64,000 nt of DNA, taken from positions 33,076,292 to 33,140,291 of the forward strand of contig OW121740.1 of NCBI GenBank assembly GCA_933228675.1, in the 5' to 3' direction. Below the pieces are notes generated by a model. That model was given only the letters and a program-made list of their open reading frames with translations, had not been told where the DNA came from and ran no database searches. The DNA is from Stomorhina lunata. Its lineage: Eukaryota > Arthropoda > Insecta > Diptera > Rhiniidae. The number at the start of each line of letters is the position of its first letter. Position 1 is the stretch's first letter. Positions 51,074 through 62,369 of the stretch are shown piece after piece. The position numbers and the translations under genes are program-made.

Positions 51074-52249
51074 TAAGTTTTGTATACAAAACACAGTATT
51101 TTTGCCGAAGTGCTTTTCAGAAATAGATAACAACAAATCTTTTTTTTTTACATTTCATAAAAGTAATAAAACTAGAATATATTTCAAATGGAAAACAAAT
51201 AAATTTATGATAACTCCTCCATTTTAAATGATGAATGTTACAAAGAAAAAATCTAAACTTGGCCGCAATAAATATAAACCATGTTTTTCAAAAATCAACG
51301 ATATTGGTATGTATTTGCTGTTAGCATTTTACGCAATTTAGTTAGTGCACTAAGTTAGGGTGTCCCAGGATTTAAAACTGTATGTTTTTTTAGTAAATTA
51401 TGATTTTAAAGAACTTTAAATTTTTAATGACTGAAAATGTTAAAATTTTTTCAAAAAAATTGTATTTTTTATATCTGTAGAAAACAGTTTTGGATTAGGA
51501 ATTTTTTTTTAAGTCTTAGAGGACAACCTATGGGTATATGTTGTTCAATCAAACGCTAATGGTTGTCTGTAATCAATGCGGCTACATGAATGCATTTGCC
51601 ATCACCAACACTAGTGGGATAAATGTTTGTTTTTTTTTTTTATGTGAAAAATTTCAATAATATTTTTGGTTTTTGAAATTGAGAGAAGGGCAAATTTGTG
51701 ATTTGTTCAGTTAATAAATTTCAGTTACAGCCATAAACTACTGTTCTAAGAAATTTGATTTAAAAGTATTGCATACAAAATATTTTTTCTCTGGCACTTG
51801 CAATCAAATGTCATAAGAGCGGAAATGTTGATTAAAGTTGTCCTTGTAAAAAAAAAAATTATATAAATAAAATAGAGATTTATTTAATTCTATTTTACTT
51901 TAATGTTAAAAAACACTCATTTTGTTTAGATTTTTTTTGATGGATTAGATTATTTTGTACTTAGAAATATACGATATTTAAATTTATTTAAAACATTTAT
52001 TTTAAATAAGCAATTTTGTATAATATTAAACTAATGCGAGAATTCAATTTATTCAATTACACTAGTCAACAAAATTTAACTTTTTTCGTATCATTTTATC
52101 ACGAAAAAAGTTAAATTTTGGTATCTCGATTGTAAAAGCGTTATTTTTGCTAATTTTGCTTAATTTTTACAAAATTTTAAATGTAAAAAAAAAAAATGGT
52201 AAATCGATTTTTTTGTATATTTCGAAACGGGTTTGTCGATTTTGTTGCA
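51074..52249. other. Unassigned DNA with one strong hairpin
   Basis: No gene recognised. At 52,070-52,120 two perfect 20 bp inverted arms (CAAAATTTAACTTTTTTCGT and its complement) enclose an 11-base loop. It may be a minimal foldback element, and it lies just upstream of repeat J. Confidence 0.6.
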
Positions 52250-52503
52250 TATAGATAGGTATTGATATTTTTTCTGTTGGACGAACTTTTGAGAAAAACT
52301 TTGTCTGATAAATCGGAAAAAGATGTCAGTTTTTTTTTAGTTAGCTCCAGTTTTCGAGATATAATTTTTTTTCGAAAAAGAGTTTTTAATGGCTTAAATC
52401 AATATAACATAAAAACGGCGTTCCCTATTTAATAAGCAAAAAATAAAATATTTTTACTTGTTCTTACAATATTGTTTTATCCACTCAGTTACAGAGTATT
52501 CTG
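52250..52503 (+). repeat. J1: dispersed repeat J, interrupted by D4
   Basis: Shares GTCTGATAAATC, TTAGTTAGCT, TTTCGAGATATA, GAAAAAGAGTTTTT and CTCAGTTACA, in the same order, with 54,238-54,490. D4 begins right after CTCAGTTACAGAGTATTCTG. No coding capacity; family unknown. Confidence 0.7.
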
Positions 52504-53470
52504 CCCAGAAAAACTTTTCATTACCAAATAATGAGTTAAACAGCTAAACTATTGAACACGAACTACTTACTCATTCACTGTTTAAGTCATTATATTAACA
52601 TGGGGATGTCATTGGAGGCAAGTACTTAACAATTGCAGAAAAGTAATGACTTGGGTAAGCAACTGAATAATAACAACAACAACTTTTTTTGTTGTTGTTT
52701 TACTAAAAAAAATATATTTTTAAACGAAATACAAATTTTTTATGACCCCATGGGGGCTGTAACCCAGACCCCTACGACTTTTAGGCTGAGACTCTTCCAC
52801 TGAGCTACTTCATATGTTGAAAACTACGCAGCTTATAATAATATATACAATTTTAATTTTAGAACAAAATCATGTGACAATCACTTTTTTCCCTGCTTTT
52901 TTTGCTTTGTTGTAATTTTTGGAAATATATTTCTATACGATTTTTTGTTAATGTTTAATGCATTTAATAAACAATAAAGAAGTTTTTTTTTAATTATTTT
53001 AAAACTTAAACAATTTAAATCTTCCCTTTTGTATAAGTTTTTATATAATATTGGCTCTTACTTACTTAAATGACCTATAGATACAATCTACTTTCTTCGA
53101 ACTTGTGCGAATATATCAATTTTATAGGCCAAGTTGTCTTGGTCTTTCCATTCCATTTTTTATCGTTCTTATTGAACAACTCGATGTAGATGTTAGCTCA
53201 CTACGTAACGTAGTTCTTTGAGTGATATCACTTGGAGGTCAGTGTCCACAGTTGAAATGAAGGATAACCAAGATAAGTCTAGGCTTACCAAGTTGAGACC
53301 AAGCAGAACCGTTGCATGGTATCCAAAATCTACATACCTACTTAATCAAAATTAAATCATGATAGTATTTCTTCATTACCATGAGTTAGTTTTCCAATTT
53401 TTTTTTTACAGAAGGTATTATTTATGTTTTTAAAATTCAAAAATCATTTAAAAATACATTTTTAATAAAA
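52504..53470 (-). mobile_element. D4: inverted D element, truncated next to A4
   Basis: Starts with CCCAGAAAAACTTTTCATTACC, the complement of the D right end, and runs through the middle region to the AATAAAAAA tract near 53,465, where A4 begins. The distal 150-180 bp of D, including its other terminus, are not found after A4. The middle region is the most diverged of the four. Confidence 0.75.
52741..52815 (-). other. Decayed tRNA-like block in D4
   Basis: The A-box side (complement of GAGCTACTT) survives, but the B box is changed to GGGTTACAGCCCC on the minus strand and several stem bases differ from D1-D3. Confidence 0.5.
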
Positions 53471-54203
53471 AACAAGTAAGAAAGTGCTATAGTCGGTCAA
53501 GCCCGACCATACGATAACCTTCACCACTAAGGTCAAAGGTGTTATTTTTCCTGTATAAAGGCAAATATTTGCTAAATTTTGCCATCATACAAACATATTC
53601 TCAAAACTTGTACATTTAAGCTGTTTCCGTCATTTGGACTTATATGAGAGGTAGGGTCAAATGTGAACCGATTATCTCGAAATTTGTTACAATTGTAACA
53701 AAAATTATGTATGCGAAAAATAAACTTAAAATTCTCATTATCTTGGGATTTACGAGCGTTTTAGTGAATTTTGTGTCATTTTGTGCATTTTGAGAAAAAA
53801 GTTTTATGGGAGCTATGGTCAAATGTGAAAATTTGGTACAGTGATTTAAGTTTATATAAGCATTATTTGTTTTAAATTTCATGAAAAAATATTGATTTTT
53901 GTGGCCAATATATCAATTCCGGGAAGTGGGACCTATGGGAGGTACCATAAATAATGGACCGATTTTGACGAATTTCAATAGCCATGGTCCCATTATCAAA
54001 AAAATGATCTGTGCCAAATTTCATCAAAATATCTTTAGAATTGCGACCTGTAATTTGATTACAAGGTTTACATGGAGGTCCAGACGGACGGACGGACGTC
54101 GCCAAATCGACTCAGAAAGTGATTCTAAGCCTATTGGTATCCTAAAAGGTGGGTCTTAGGCAAATATTTCTATACGTTACATACATCAGCACAAACTTAT
54201 AAT
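53471..54203 (+). mobile_element. A4: family-A element lacking its 3' hairpin
   Basis: Begins ACAAGTAAGAAAGTGCTATA with the 5' hairpin, has the GACGGACGGACGG run near 54,083, and stops after CATCAGCACAAACTTATAAT, short of the ACCTATGGTGGTGAAGGG end. It lies at the A-rich tract of D4. The overlapping short frames on both strands also occur in A2, A3 and A6 as repeat translations. Confidence 0.85.
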
Positions 54204-54237
54204 AATAAAAATTATATTTTTAAAATATATAAAAATT

Positions 54238-54490
54238 ATATTTTTGCTGCTGGACGAACTCTTAAAATAAATTTTGTCTGATAAATCCGAAAATGATGTT
54301 AGTTTTTATTAGTTAGCTATATTTTTCGAGATATATATATTTTTTTTTTTGAAAAAGAGTTTTTTATGGTTAAAATTAATATAACATAAAAACTGCTTTT
54401 CCTATTTAATAAAAAACAAATCAGCTACAGTATTGACTTTAAGTTCTTCTAACAATATTTTTTATCTACTCAGTTACATAGATATTTTAC
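54238..54490 (+). repeat. J2: second copy of repeat J
   Basis: Collinear with J1 (TGGACGAACT, GTCTGATAAATC, TTTCGAGATATA, CATAAAAACTGC, CTCAGTTACAT). It is uninterrupted, so it shows the sequence J1 had before D4 arrived. Confidence 0.7.
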
Positions 54491-54584
54491 AGTTTAAACC
54501 AAACTTTTTTAATTAAAAAAAATCATACAAAATATAAATGGCGAAAAAATGTTCATCCTTTTGCTACTGATGTATATATGGATA

Positions 54585-54900
54585 TGAACCGCCGCGGTAT
54601 AGCAGGTAAGTCATCCGCCTAACATACCAGAGGTCCTAAGTTCGATCCCTGGCCAGACCCACTTGAAATAAAAATCATTTTCAAAAAAGCGGCGGTTCAC
54701 CTCATAACTCAGCTAGCCACTGGTTATTGAGTATTAGGCTATGTAAAACTTCTCTAACAAATGCATTTGCCGTTCGAAGCCGGCGTTAAAACGTAGATCC
54801 CTTTCAATGAGTCTAAAAATAGAATTGCATGCAGCTCATTGTCTGAGAGAAGTACCCCTTGTTGGAATGTTGTCGAGGAATTTGTAACGTGACGTTACAA
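54585..54900 (+). mobile_element. tRNA-derived SINE candidate
   Basis: A tRNA-like head (about 54,588-54,660) carries TATAGCAGGTAAGTC as A box and AAGTTCGATCCCTGG as B box with about 45 bp between them. It is followed by about 240 bp of GC-richer body, unlike the AT-rich surroundings. The stretch GCGGCGGTTCACC after the head partly repeats the complement of its first bases. No A-tail or target duplication is clear and no second copy is in the window, so SINE identity is inferred from the head alone. Confidence 0.55.
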
Positions 54901-55099
54901 ATAATATATTAAATTTTACTACTTTCATCTATATACTGTTTTTTTATTTTTGCTACCTCCTTAATATATCTAAATATATATTAATAAATAAAAACCAGAA
55001 CCTAAACATAATTCTCATTTAGTTGATAACCATACCAGCATAAGTATTCTTGTTTTTAACACAGAGGGAGGCAGAACTTAGAGTTCTTCCTAGTAGTTA
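54901..55099. other. Spacer
   Basis: AT-rich, no feature recognised. Confidence 0.4.
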
Positions 55100-55460
55100 A
55101 CATCGTAGTTAGTTGATCCGATTGTTGTATTATAATACCGTAGTTAGCCAACTGAGAGCCGAAGTTTTTATCTCATCGGAGTATTCTTTGCTTCGTAGTT
55201 AACCGACCGAGAGCCGAAGTATTTATCTCGTCAGATTGAATGCTGTAGTTAGCCGATGAAGAGCCGAACTTTTTATCTCATCGGAGTATTCTTTAATTCC
55301 GTAGATAGCCGATCGGATCAATAGTAGCTGAAGCACTTGCTATTAAAACGTAGTTAGCCAACCGAGAGCTGAAGCATTTATCTCGTTGGATGGTAAATAT
55401 TCTCATAGTTAATCAATTGGATTATTATTTCCTAATATCTCGTATATAGCTGAAACCCCA
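55100..55460. repeat. Minisatellite, about 52 bp unit, six to seven copies
   Basis: Units contain CGTAGTTAGCCGACCGAGAG then CCGAAGTATTTATCTC. Starts at about 55,104, 55,139, 55,194, 55,244, 55,299, 55,349 and 55,404 are spaced 50 or 55 bp apart after the first. Base composition is more balanced than the surroundings. Such blocks occur in LTRs and untranslated regions of retrotransposons, but no LTR boundary or primer site was found. Confidence 0.75.
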
Positions 55461-55751
55461 TCCGATAACACCCTGTAGGTAGTCATTAAGAAACGTTTGT
55501 ACTTTAAATCGAGCCGAAGTTCCAAAAGAACTCGGTAAATATACCATTGTGTAGTGTGGATCGTAAGATCAAAACACGTATTGTACAAACATAGAAGTTT
55601 CTTATTATTTAACCCATGTAAGCATAGCTTTTGCCCAACGACTCACGAAGATACCAAGCCGCCCTGTGGAAGCAAAATATATTAAAGGAAGCAGATCTTT
55701 GATGAACCTGGACAGACTAGGCATACCTCAGCTGGAATAAAACTGCATTAC
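55461..55751. other. Unassigned, moderately GC-rich DNA
   Basis: Continues the composition of the minisatellite and includes one more GAGCCGAAG near 55,514. It may belong to the same parent element as the minisatellite. No frame or RNA recognised. Confidence 0.4.
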
Positions 55752-55772
55752 ATATTATATATATATATATAA

Positions 55773-55862
<90 letters not shown>
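55752..55862. repeat. (TA)n microsatellite
   Basis: TA dinucleotide run with AAACATACA interruptions near 55,771-55,780. The minus-strand 72-codon IYIYIY frame is an artefact. Confidence 0.95.
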
Positions 55863-55864
<2 letters not shown>

Positions 55865-56079
55865 AATAAGCTATATAACTGATTCTATATGTGGTCAAAA
55901 ATTTCGTGTTTTTTTCATTAATTATTATGTAAGCGGTGTTTAAACGGTGTTTAAGTTTATTGTTTCTCTGCATATAATTTCAAAGAAAAATAGTGTATAA
56001 AAAGCATACACTATTTTTACTATTCACTATTTTTATTATTTAGTTTCTACTCTCAATACAATTTCAAAGAAAACATATT

Positions 56080-56592
56080 CAAAAAGCTTTAGTCGGTCAA
56101 GGCCGACTATATCATACCCTTCACTACTTAGGTCAAACACCTTAAGTCTTAGAGACGTAAATACTCATACTATGTGATATTTTTCAAAATTTCGAGATTT
56201 ATGTCATTTCCGGCTAAGAGCCTGATATTTGAGCTAGCTTTAGAGTTTTACAAGTTTTTGTGCTTTTATGTGTATATGAATGTCTTTTGAGAATGTGTCT
56301 TATATGGGAAATTTATTAAATACAACTTATGAAAATTATGAAAATTATTTAAATACAACTAAATTTGTTTCTGTAAAGGACGTAAAACAAATTTCATCAA
56401 ATTATCTTAAACGTTACGACCTGAATAATGACAACAAGCTTACATGGATAACCAGCCAGCCGAACGGACATCGTCAAAACAACTCAAGTCGATTTGTATA
56501 CTAAAAGGTGGGTCTCTGACCAATATTTCTATGCTTTACAAAAATCAGCACAAATCCAATATACCCTTTCCACCTATGGTGGTGAAGGGTGT
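56080..56592 (+). mobile_element. A5: internally deleted, diverged family-A element
   Basis: Begins near AAAAAGCTTTAGTCGGTCAA with GTCGG/CCGAC pairing and ends at the ACCTATGGTGGTGAAGGGTGT hairpin, about 200 bp shorter than A3. A related AGTGTATAAAAAGCATA segment is found on both sides (about 55,992 and 56,597), suggesting a local duplication around the insertion. The 74-codon frame inside is not conserved in other A copies. Confidence 0.75.
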
Positions 56593-57085
56593 AAATAGTG
56601 TATAAAAAGGCATATATTGCTTTTTATATCACTATTTTTATTATTTCGTAACATAATAAAATCGAATGATGACGTACAGTTTGTCAAGTAATTGTTTGCA
56701 TTAAACAAAAATATTGAAAATGCAATTTAAATTTCGAAAATTAAACATCAAATCGTTTTAATTTGTTTATTTTGTTTAACACATACCGTTAATGTAAATG
56801 TTTACTACAAAAAGACGTAACAAAAATTGAAATAAATACATGCATTGCAACAACAACAATAAAAAAAGAAATAACCCAATTTAAAAGGCGTCAAATAAAT
56901 GTTTGCACAATGAGTAAAAATAACATCAAATGTTCTCATTTACCGTTATATTTTTGATTTTATAATGTTTTTTGAGTGTTATCCAATGAAATTAAAGTTA
57001 TAAAAAGTATTGTAAAAAAAATGTGTGCATTAGTTGTCCTAAATTTAAAAAAATGTCTGGAAAATTAATTTCGAAACGCGTTATA
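56593..57085. other. Unassigned AT-rich DNA
   Basis: Contains the second AGTGTATAAAAAG segment described with A5; nothing else recognised. Confidence 0.5.
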
Positions 57086-58388
57086 ATGGGTGTTTTTTTA
57101 GAGGTATAGAACTTCGAATTGAATAAAAACACAAGAAAATCGTTTAAATGTCCATCAATTTGGCTTTATTGGAAGGATAATTTTATGCCATTAATGTTTA
57201 AATATGATTTCGGGCATGTGGCCGCCGCGGCTGGCTCGAATAAAGCCAATTCTACAGGTCCAATTTTCAACTACTTTTTCGAGCATATGGGGCCGTATGT
57301 TCGCAATAACGCCACGAATGTTGGCTTCCAAGTCCCCTGACGTTTCTGGTTTGTTGGCGTAGACGAGCGACTTCACATATCCCCAAAGAAAATAATCCAG
57401 TGGTGTCAAATCGCACGATCTTGGTGGCCAATTGACAGGTCCATTCCGCGAAATTATGCGCTCATCGAATGTTTCCTTCAATAAATCAATTGTGACGTGC
57501 GCTGTGTGGCATGTAGCGCCGTCTTGTTGGAACCACAACTCATCCACATTCATGCCATCCAATTAGGGAACAAAATAGTCGGTTATCATGGCTCTATACC
57601 GGTCTCCATTTATGGTAGCTGACTCTCCAGCATTATTTCGGAAGAAGTATGGCCCAATGACTCCACCAGCCCATAGAGCACACCAAACAGTCAGTTTTTG
57701 CGGATGTAATGGCGTCTCAAGGGTCTCATGTGGATTCTCTTCACTCCAAATGCGGCAATTTTGCTTGTTGACGTAGCCATTCAACCAAAAATGAGCCTCA
57801 TCACTGAACAAAATTTTGCGATGAAAATCAGCATCGAGATCAATCTCATTTTCGGCCCATACACCAAAATCACGACGCATTGCATGGTCTCGCGGCTTTA
57901 ATTCTTGCACAAGCTGGATCTTGTAAGGTCGCAAGCCAAGATCTTTGCGCAAAATCTTCCATAAAGTTGATGGACAAAGCTCCAATTGCTGTGCACGGTG
58001 GCGAATCGATTCATTCGGGTCCTCTTCAACACTTTGCTCTACAGCGGCAATTGTTTCTTCGGTGCGCACTGTTCGACGTCGCTGCGGATGCGTATTATCA
58101 CATAGAGTAAACGTAGTGCGAAAACGATTCATGGTTAACCGAATTAATTGCTCTGATGGACGATTATGTCGACCATAAAATGGACGGAGCTTGCGGTAAA
58201 CTTCGCGAACTGAACCATTATTTTCGAAATAAATTTGCACGATTTGCAAGCGTTGTTCTTTTGTCAACCTGTTCATGATGAAATGGCAAACCAAACTAAA
58301 TATTAATCACTTAACAGCTGATAAAATGGCCGCCAGTTAAAAAAGTGATGCCAACTTAAAGTTCTATACCTCAATAAAAAACACCCGA
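57086..58388 (-). mobile_element. Mariner of the DD41D (rosa) type, near complete
   Basis: The ends GGGTGTTTTTTTAGAGGTAT and, inverted, ATACCTCAATAAAAAACACCC form about 27 bp of inverted repeat continuing through AGAACTT. TA dinucleotides flank both sides (57,084-57,085 and 58,389-58,390). At 1.3 kb it has the compact size of a complete mariner. A single transposase gene fills it on the minus strand. Confidence 0.93.
57191..58294 (-). pseudogene. Mariner transposase, one nonsense codon
   Basis: One continuous minus-strand frame of about 367 codons, broken only by a TAA at 57,563-57,565 (codon 244). The likely start is the Met of MNRLTKEQRL (58,276), seven codons inside the frame. N-terminal helix-turn-helix DNA-binding regions (about residues 10-110) precede the catalytic core: first Asp in ILFSDEAHF, second in WFQQDGATCHTA (just after the stop), third in SCDLTPLDYFLWGYV. 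Exactly 41 residues lie between the second and third Asp, defining DD41D, the subfamily known from Ceratitis rosa. Read-through or correction of one codon would restore the frame; as it stands the product lacks two catalytic Asp residues. Confidence 0.93.
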
Positions 58389-58390
58389 TA

Positions 58391-58687
58391 GAATTAGCGC
58401 ATAAGGGCAAATCCGCCAGGGAAAGCGCTAAAATGTGCTGAAAATGAAGGAATATTGCAATTAAAAGGATAACCATGCAGCCCCAAATAAAATACAATAT
58501 GAATTAAAAGTAAAATTATTAAAACCGTCTGGAAAAAGTGGCATACCAGCACTTTATACACAATTATATAATTTTTGTTTAATCAGGGGATGACCCCTAC
58601 TTATGCATTGTGTTAGAACTGGCAAAATTTGTAATGTTAGGGTGGATAGATGGAGAAGTGCTTATGAATATTTGATTGACAACGTTT
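58391..58687. other. Spacer
   Basis: AT-rich; the 64-codon minus-strand frame ending at 58,303 extends into the mariner end and is not a gene. Confidence 0.4.
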
Positions 58688-58689
58688 GT

Positions 58690-59216
58690 GATGTATGTAA
58701 TGCGTAGAAATATTTGTCTTAGACCCAATAGGCTTAGAATCACTTTCTGAGTCGTGCGTCCGTCTGGCTGGACCCCTATGTAAACGATGTAATCAAAGCA
58801 CAGGTCGTATTTCTAGAGATAATTTGATGAAATTTGGCACATAGCATTTTTTTGATAGTGGGACCATGAAATTCGTCAAAATCGGTCCATTATTTATGGT
58901 ACCTTCCATAAGTCCCACTTCCCGGAATTAATATATTGAACACAAAAATCAATATTTTTGCATGAAATTTAAAACAGATACTGACTATGTAAACATAAAT
59001 CACTGTACCAATTGAAATCGGTCCATATTTGACCATAGCTCCCATACAAACTCTTCTCAAAAAGCACTAAATGAGACAAAATTCACTAAAACATTTGTAA
59101 ATCCAAAAATAATGAGAGTTTGACCCTAGCTCTCATATAAGTCCAAATGAAGGAAACAGCTTAAATGTATAAGTTTTGTATGATGATATGGTCAGGCTTT
59201 ATAGCACTTTTTTACT
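58690..59216 (-). mobile_element. A6: inverted, eroded family-A element
   Basis: Inverted relative to A3: GATGTATGTAATGCGTAGAA near one side and TATAGCACTTTTTTACTTGT at the other. Both terminal hairpins are damaged, the GTCC run is reduced to GTGCGTCCGTCTGGCTGG, and several internal deletions are present, so it is among the oldest A copies here. Confidence 0.75.
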
Positions 59217-59641
59217 TGTTTTTTTTTTTTTTTTTTTAATTCAAATTTCAGAAGAAAAACTTATTGTGTGTTTTGTTTTAGAGGACCAAAACACATAAAA
59301 AATAGTTTGACTATGATGTAATTTTGTTGTCCAGTGTTATTTAAAAGTATTTTTTGTTATATAATTTTTTTTATAAAAACTCATTTAATAGCACAAAAAA
59401 ATCTGCAATCAAATATATATACATAGTTTTTTATTTCAGATATAAAAACTTTTCCAGTTTTTTTTTTCGTTACAAGCTGCTCATCAAATTAACATTAATT
59501 CTGTGTTTTAAACTAATAAACTTTGTTAATTAATTCCATGTTCAATATTATGTAATTCAATAACTGAATGGTAAATATATTAAGGAATGGCTACTGTTAA
59601 AAAATAAACAAATTAAATATTTTTTATCTATTTTTGTTAAA
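59217..59641. other. Unassigned AT-rich DNA
   Basis: Begins with a run of about 18 T. No feature recognised. Confidence 0.45.
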
Positions 59642-60670
59642 AACAAGTAAGAAAGTGCTATAGTCGGTCAAGCCCGACTGTACGATACCCTTTACCACTA
59701 AGGTCAAAGCTGGGCCCTAATTACCGCATTCGATATCGATCGAAATCTTAGATATTTTCAAAACATTTCTATAGCATACTTTAAGGATAATCAAAATTAT
59801 TTAAAAGATGCACAGATTACTATATATTTTTTTTAAGTTATTTGCCAAAAGGTGAACAAAAGTAAAAGAGTTAAAATTGAACTATATGTTTTTAAAAACC
59901 AATCCAAATGTTTTCCAAATTCCAATAAACTATTTGCATCGAAGTAATTTTAAGCATCCCTAAAGAATACTTCACAATATTTGCTTAAAAATCTAAGTTT
60001 TCGATCGATATCGAATGCAGCAATCTGGGCCCTGTTCTTTTTCTTTATAAAGACAAATTTTTACTAAATTTTGAAAATATACAAACATTTTCTCAAAAAT
60101 TATATATTTAAGCTGTTTCCGTCATTTGGACTTATATGAGAGCTAACATCAAATGTGGACCGATTATCTCGAAATTTAACAAATTGATTACAAAAATTAT
60201 GTATGCAAAAAATAAACTCTAAATTCTCGTTATCTTCAGATTTATGAGCGTTTTAGAGATTTTTGTCTTATTTAGTGCGTTTTGACAGAAGATTTTGCAT
60301 GGGAGCTATGGTCAGTGTGAACCGATTTTAATGAAATCTGGTACAGCGATTTAAGTTTGAATAAGTGGTATTTATTTTAATTTTCATGAAAATATATTGA
60401 TATTTGTGCCCACTATATCAATTCTGGGAAGTGGGACCTATGGAAGGTATCATACATAATAGATTGATTTTGACGAATTTCAACAGCCATATTCCCACTA
60501 TCAAAAAAATTATCTGTACAAAATTTTATTAACATATCTTTAGAATTGCGACATGTACTTTGATTACTTGGTTTACATGGGGGTCCAGCCAGCCGTCCGG
60601 ACAGATGGACGTAGGGACTGACATCGCTAAGACGACTCAGAAAGTTATTCTACGCCTATTGCTATACTAA
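59642..60670 (+). mobile_element. A7: family-A element with C4 inside, cut off by B3
   Basis: Starts ACAAGTAAGAAAGTGCTATA; after AAGGTCAAAG it is split by C4 and resumes at TGTTCTTTTTCTTTATAAAG. It stops at CCTATTGCTATACTAA, where B3 begins. The usual 3' 80-90 bp with the terminal hairpin are not found beyond B3. Confidence 0.8.
59712..60032 (+). mobile_element. C4: best-preserved family-C MITE
   Basis: Its ends are GGGCCCTAATTACCGCATTC and, inverted, GAATGCAGCAATCTGGGCCC, with a shared inner CGATATCGATCGAAA, giving about 34 bp of inverted repeat. Length is 321 bp. It interrupts A7, so the junctions against intact A copies define its ends. No coding capacity; superfamily not determined. Confidence 0.85.
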
Positions 60671-62369
60671 ACAAGTAAGAGTGTTATATTCGGCTATGCC
60701 GAATCTTATATATCCACCATCAAGTTGTGTAAAATTTAGAAATATATCTCATATATCTACAAGGGTGCAGCTAATTCAAAATCTGGACCAAAACTGAAAA
60801 AATCGCTAAGCTAATTGGTATTGTTGGTAAAACCTTTGGACTAAATTCAGTTGCCGTAGCTTTATAGTTCAATATTTAAAAATATATTTAGTCTCATAAC
60901 CGGGTATAGTTTTACATTAATAAGTTGATAAATATTTTTCGTTAATATGTAGTTAGGCTAAACACTTTAATAGTAATACGGCAGGTTCATATATATCGTT
61001 AGAAGTTCCGAATGCATTCATCATATAAAAAAAGGTCTGGTCTGAACATTGATTGATGCCTATCTTATTTCATAGGCGCAATCTTAATACAATGAATGTA
61101 CCTCCAAATTTTTTGATTGTAGATATAAAAAGGGGATATTATATATATAAGAATTATAGCCAAATGTAACAACAAATGTAACAAAATTTTACACACTGGC
61201 TGGTATATATATAGAGCTTATTCTTGCAAAATTTAGTGGCCATAGCTAGCATAGTTTCCGTGAGTGTTTTTTATATGAAACCTAAAGTCAAATATGGACT
61301 GATTCCTATAAAATTTGATAAACTGATCAAAAATTGCATAAAACTTTCCTATTTTAAATTTAATCGTCATAGCTATTACAATTGTATTCAATTTATCAGC
61401 ATTAATGTGTTTCCCAATGCGGGGCTATATTGGAGCTCTAGCTAAAATTTGAACCGATTTTGACCATTTTCAACACACATCTTTTTCAAGACATCCAAAA
61501 TACTTTTGAAAAATGTTGTCCCTCTAGCTCTTTTCGTTAAGGAGCTAGCGTACTTTTATCTGACGGACAGCCGGACATAAACAACCATTTCTTCATGTAT
61601 TTTTGTGTTTCCATAAGTTTTTTATATGGGAGCTATGGTCAAATGCACATTGGCTGGCATTGACATAAGACTTTTTTGTGCGTAATTTAGTCTTAGTAGC
61701 TTTTTTTGTTAAGGAGCTATCACGATTTTATCTGATGGACAGACGGACATAAATCCCCTTTTCTTTTTGAATTTTTGTGTTTTCGTAAGTTTTTTATATG
61801 GAAGCTAGGTCAAATGGTGACCGATTGCGACAAAATTTTGCACAATAGCTGGCATTGATATAAGACTTTCTTGTACGAAATAAAGTGGTTATATCTGTTA
61901 TACTTTTAGATTTATTGGCATTTAAGTGTATTTTAGGTGAAATTTAGGCTGTTTTCGTAAGTTTTTTGTATGGGAGCTATGGCTAAATGTGAACTGATTT
62001 TGATGAAATTTTATACGTTGCCTAGGGCTAATGTATAACTTCTATAAACAAATAAGCGATTAGCTTAGACGAGGTTATACGGGAGCTATGGTCAAATGTG
62101 AACCGATTCTGCCCAATTTCAATACCAAAATTTTCTCAGTGATAAAGAATGTTCTTACTAAGTTTCAGTGAGCTACCTCCTTTCGTTTAAGCGTTATCGT
62201 GATTTCAACAGACAGACAGACTGACAGACAGACGGACATCGCTCAACCGTCTTAGAATTTCGTAAGGATTCAGAATATATATCGTTTTTGATTTTTGGGC
62301 CAATATTAAGGAAATTACAAACGGAATGACAATCTCAATATACCCCCATTCTTTTTGATGGTGGGTATA
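60671..62369 (-). mobile_element. B3: complete family-B element
   Basis: Read on the minus strand it starts TATACCCACCATCAAAAAGA, has a short GTCT/GTCC run (about 62,210-62,235), then module 1, the internal TATATCTACAATCAAAAA junction (about 61,107-61,128) and module 2, ending at the ATTCGGCATAGCCGAAT hairpin and ACACTCTTACTTGT. It matches the full element at 46,637-48,512. The 73-codon plus-strand frame at 61,224-61,445 is antisense to module 1 and lacks a known domain. Confidence 0.85.

Noticed and set aside
53640..54159. Overlapping 77-86 codon frames
   Set aside because: They lie within A4, and equivalents in other A copies shift frame or stop, so they are repeat shadows.
57588..58178. 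Plus-strand frames of 62-77 codons
   Set aside because: They are antisense to the mariner transposase.
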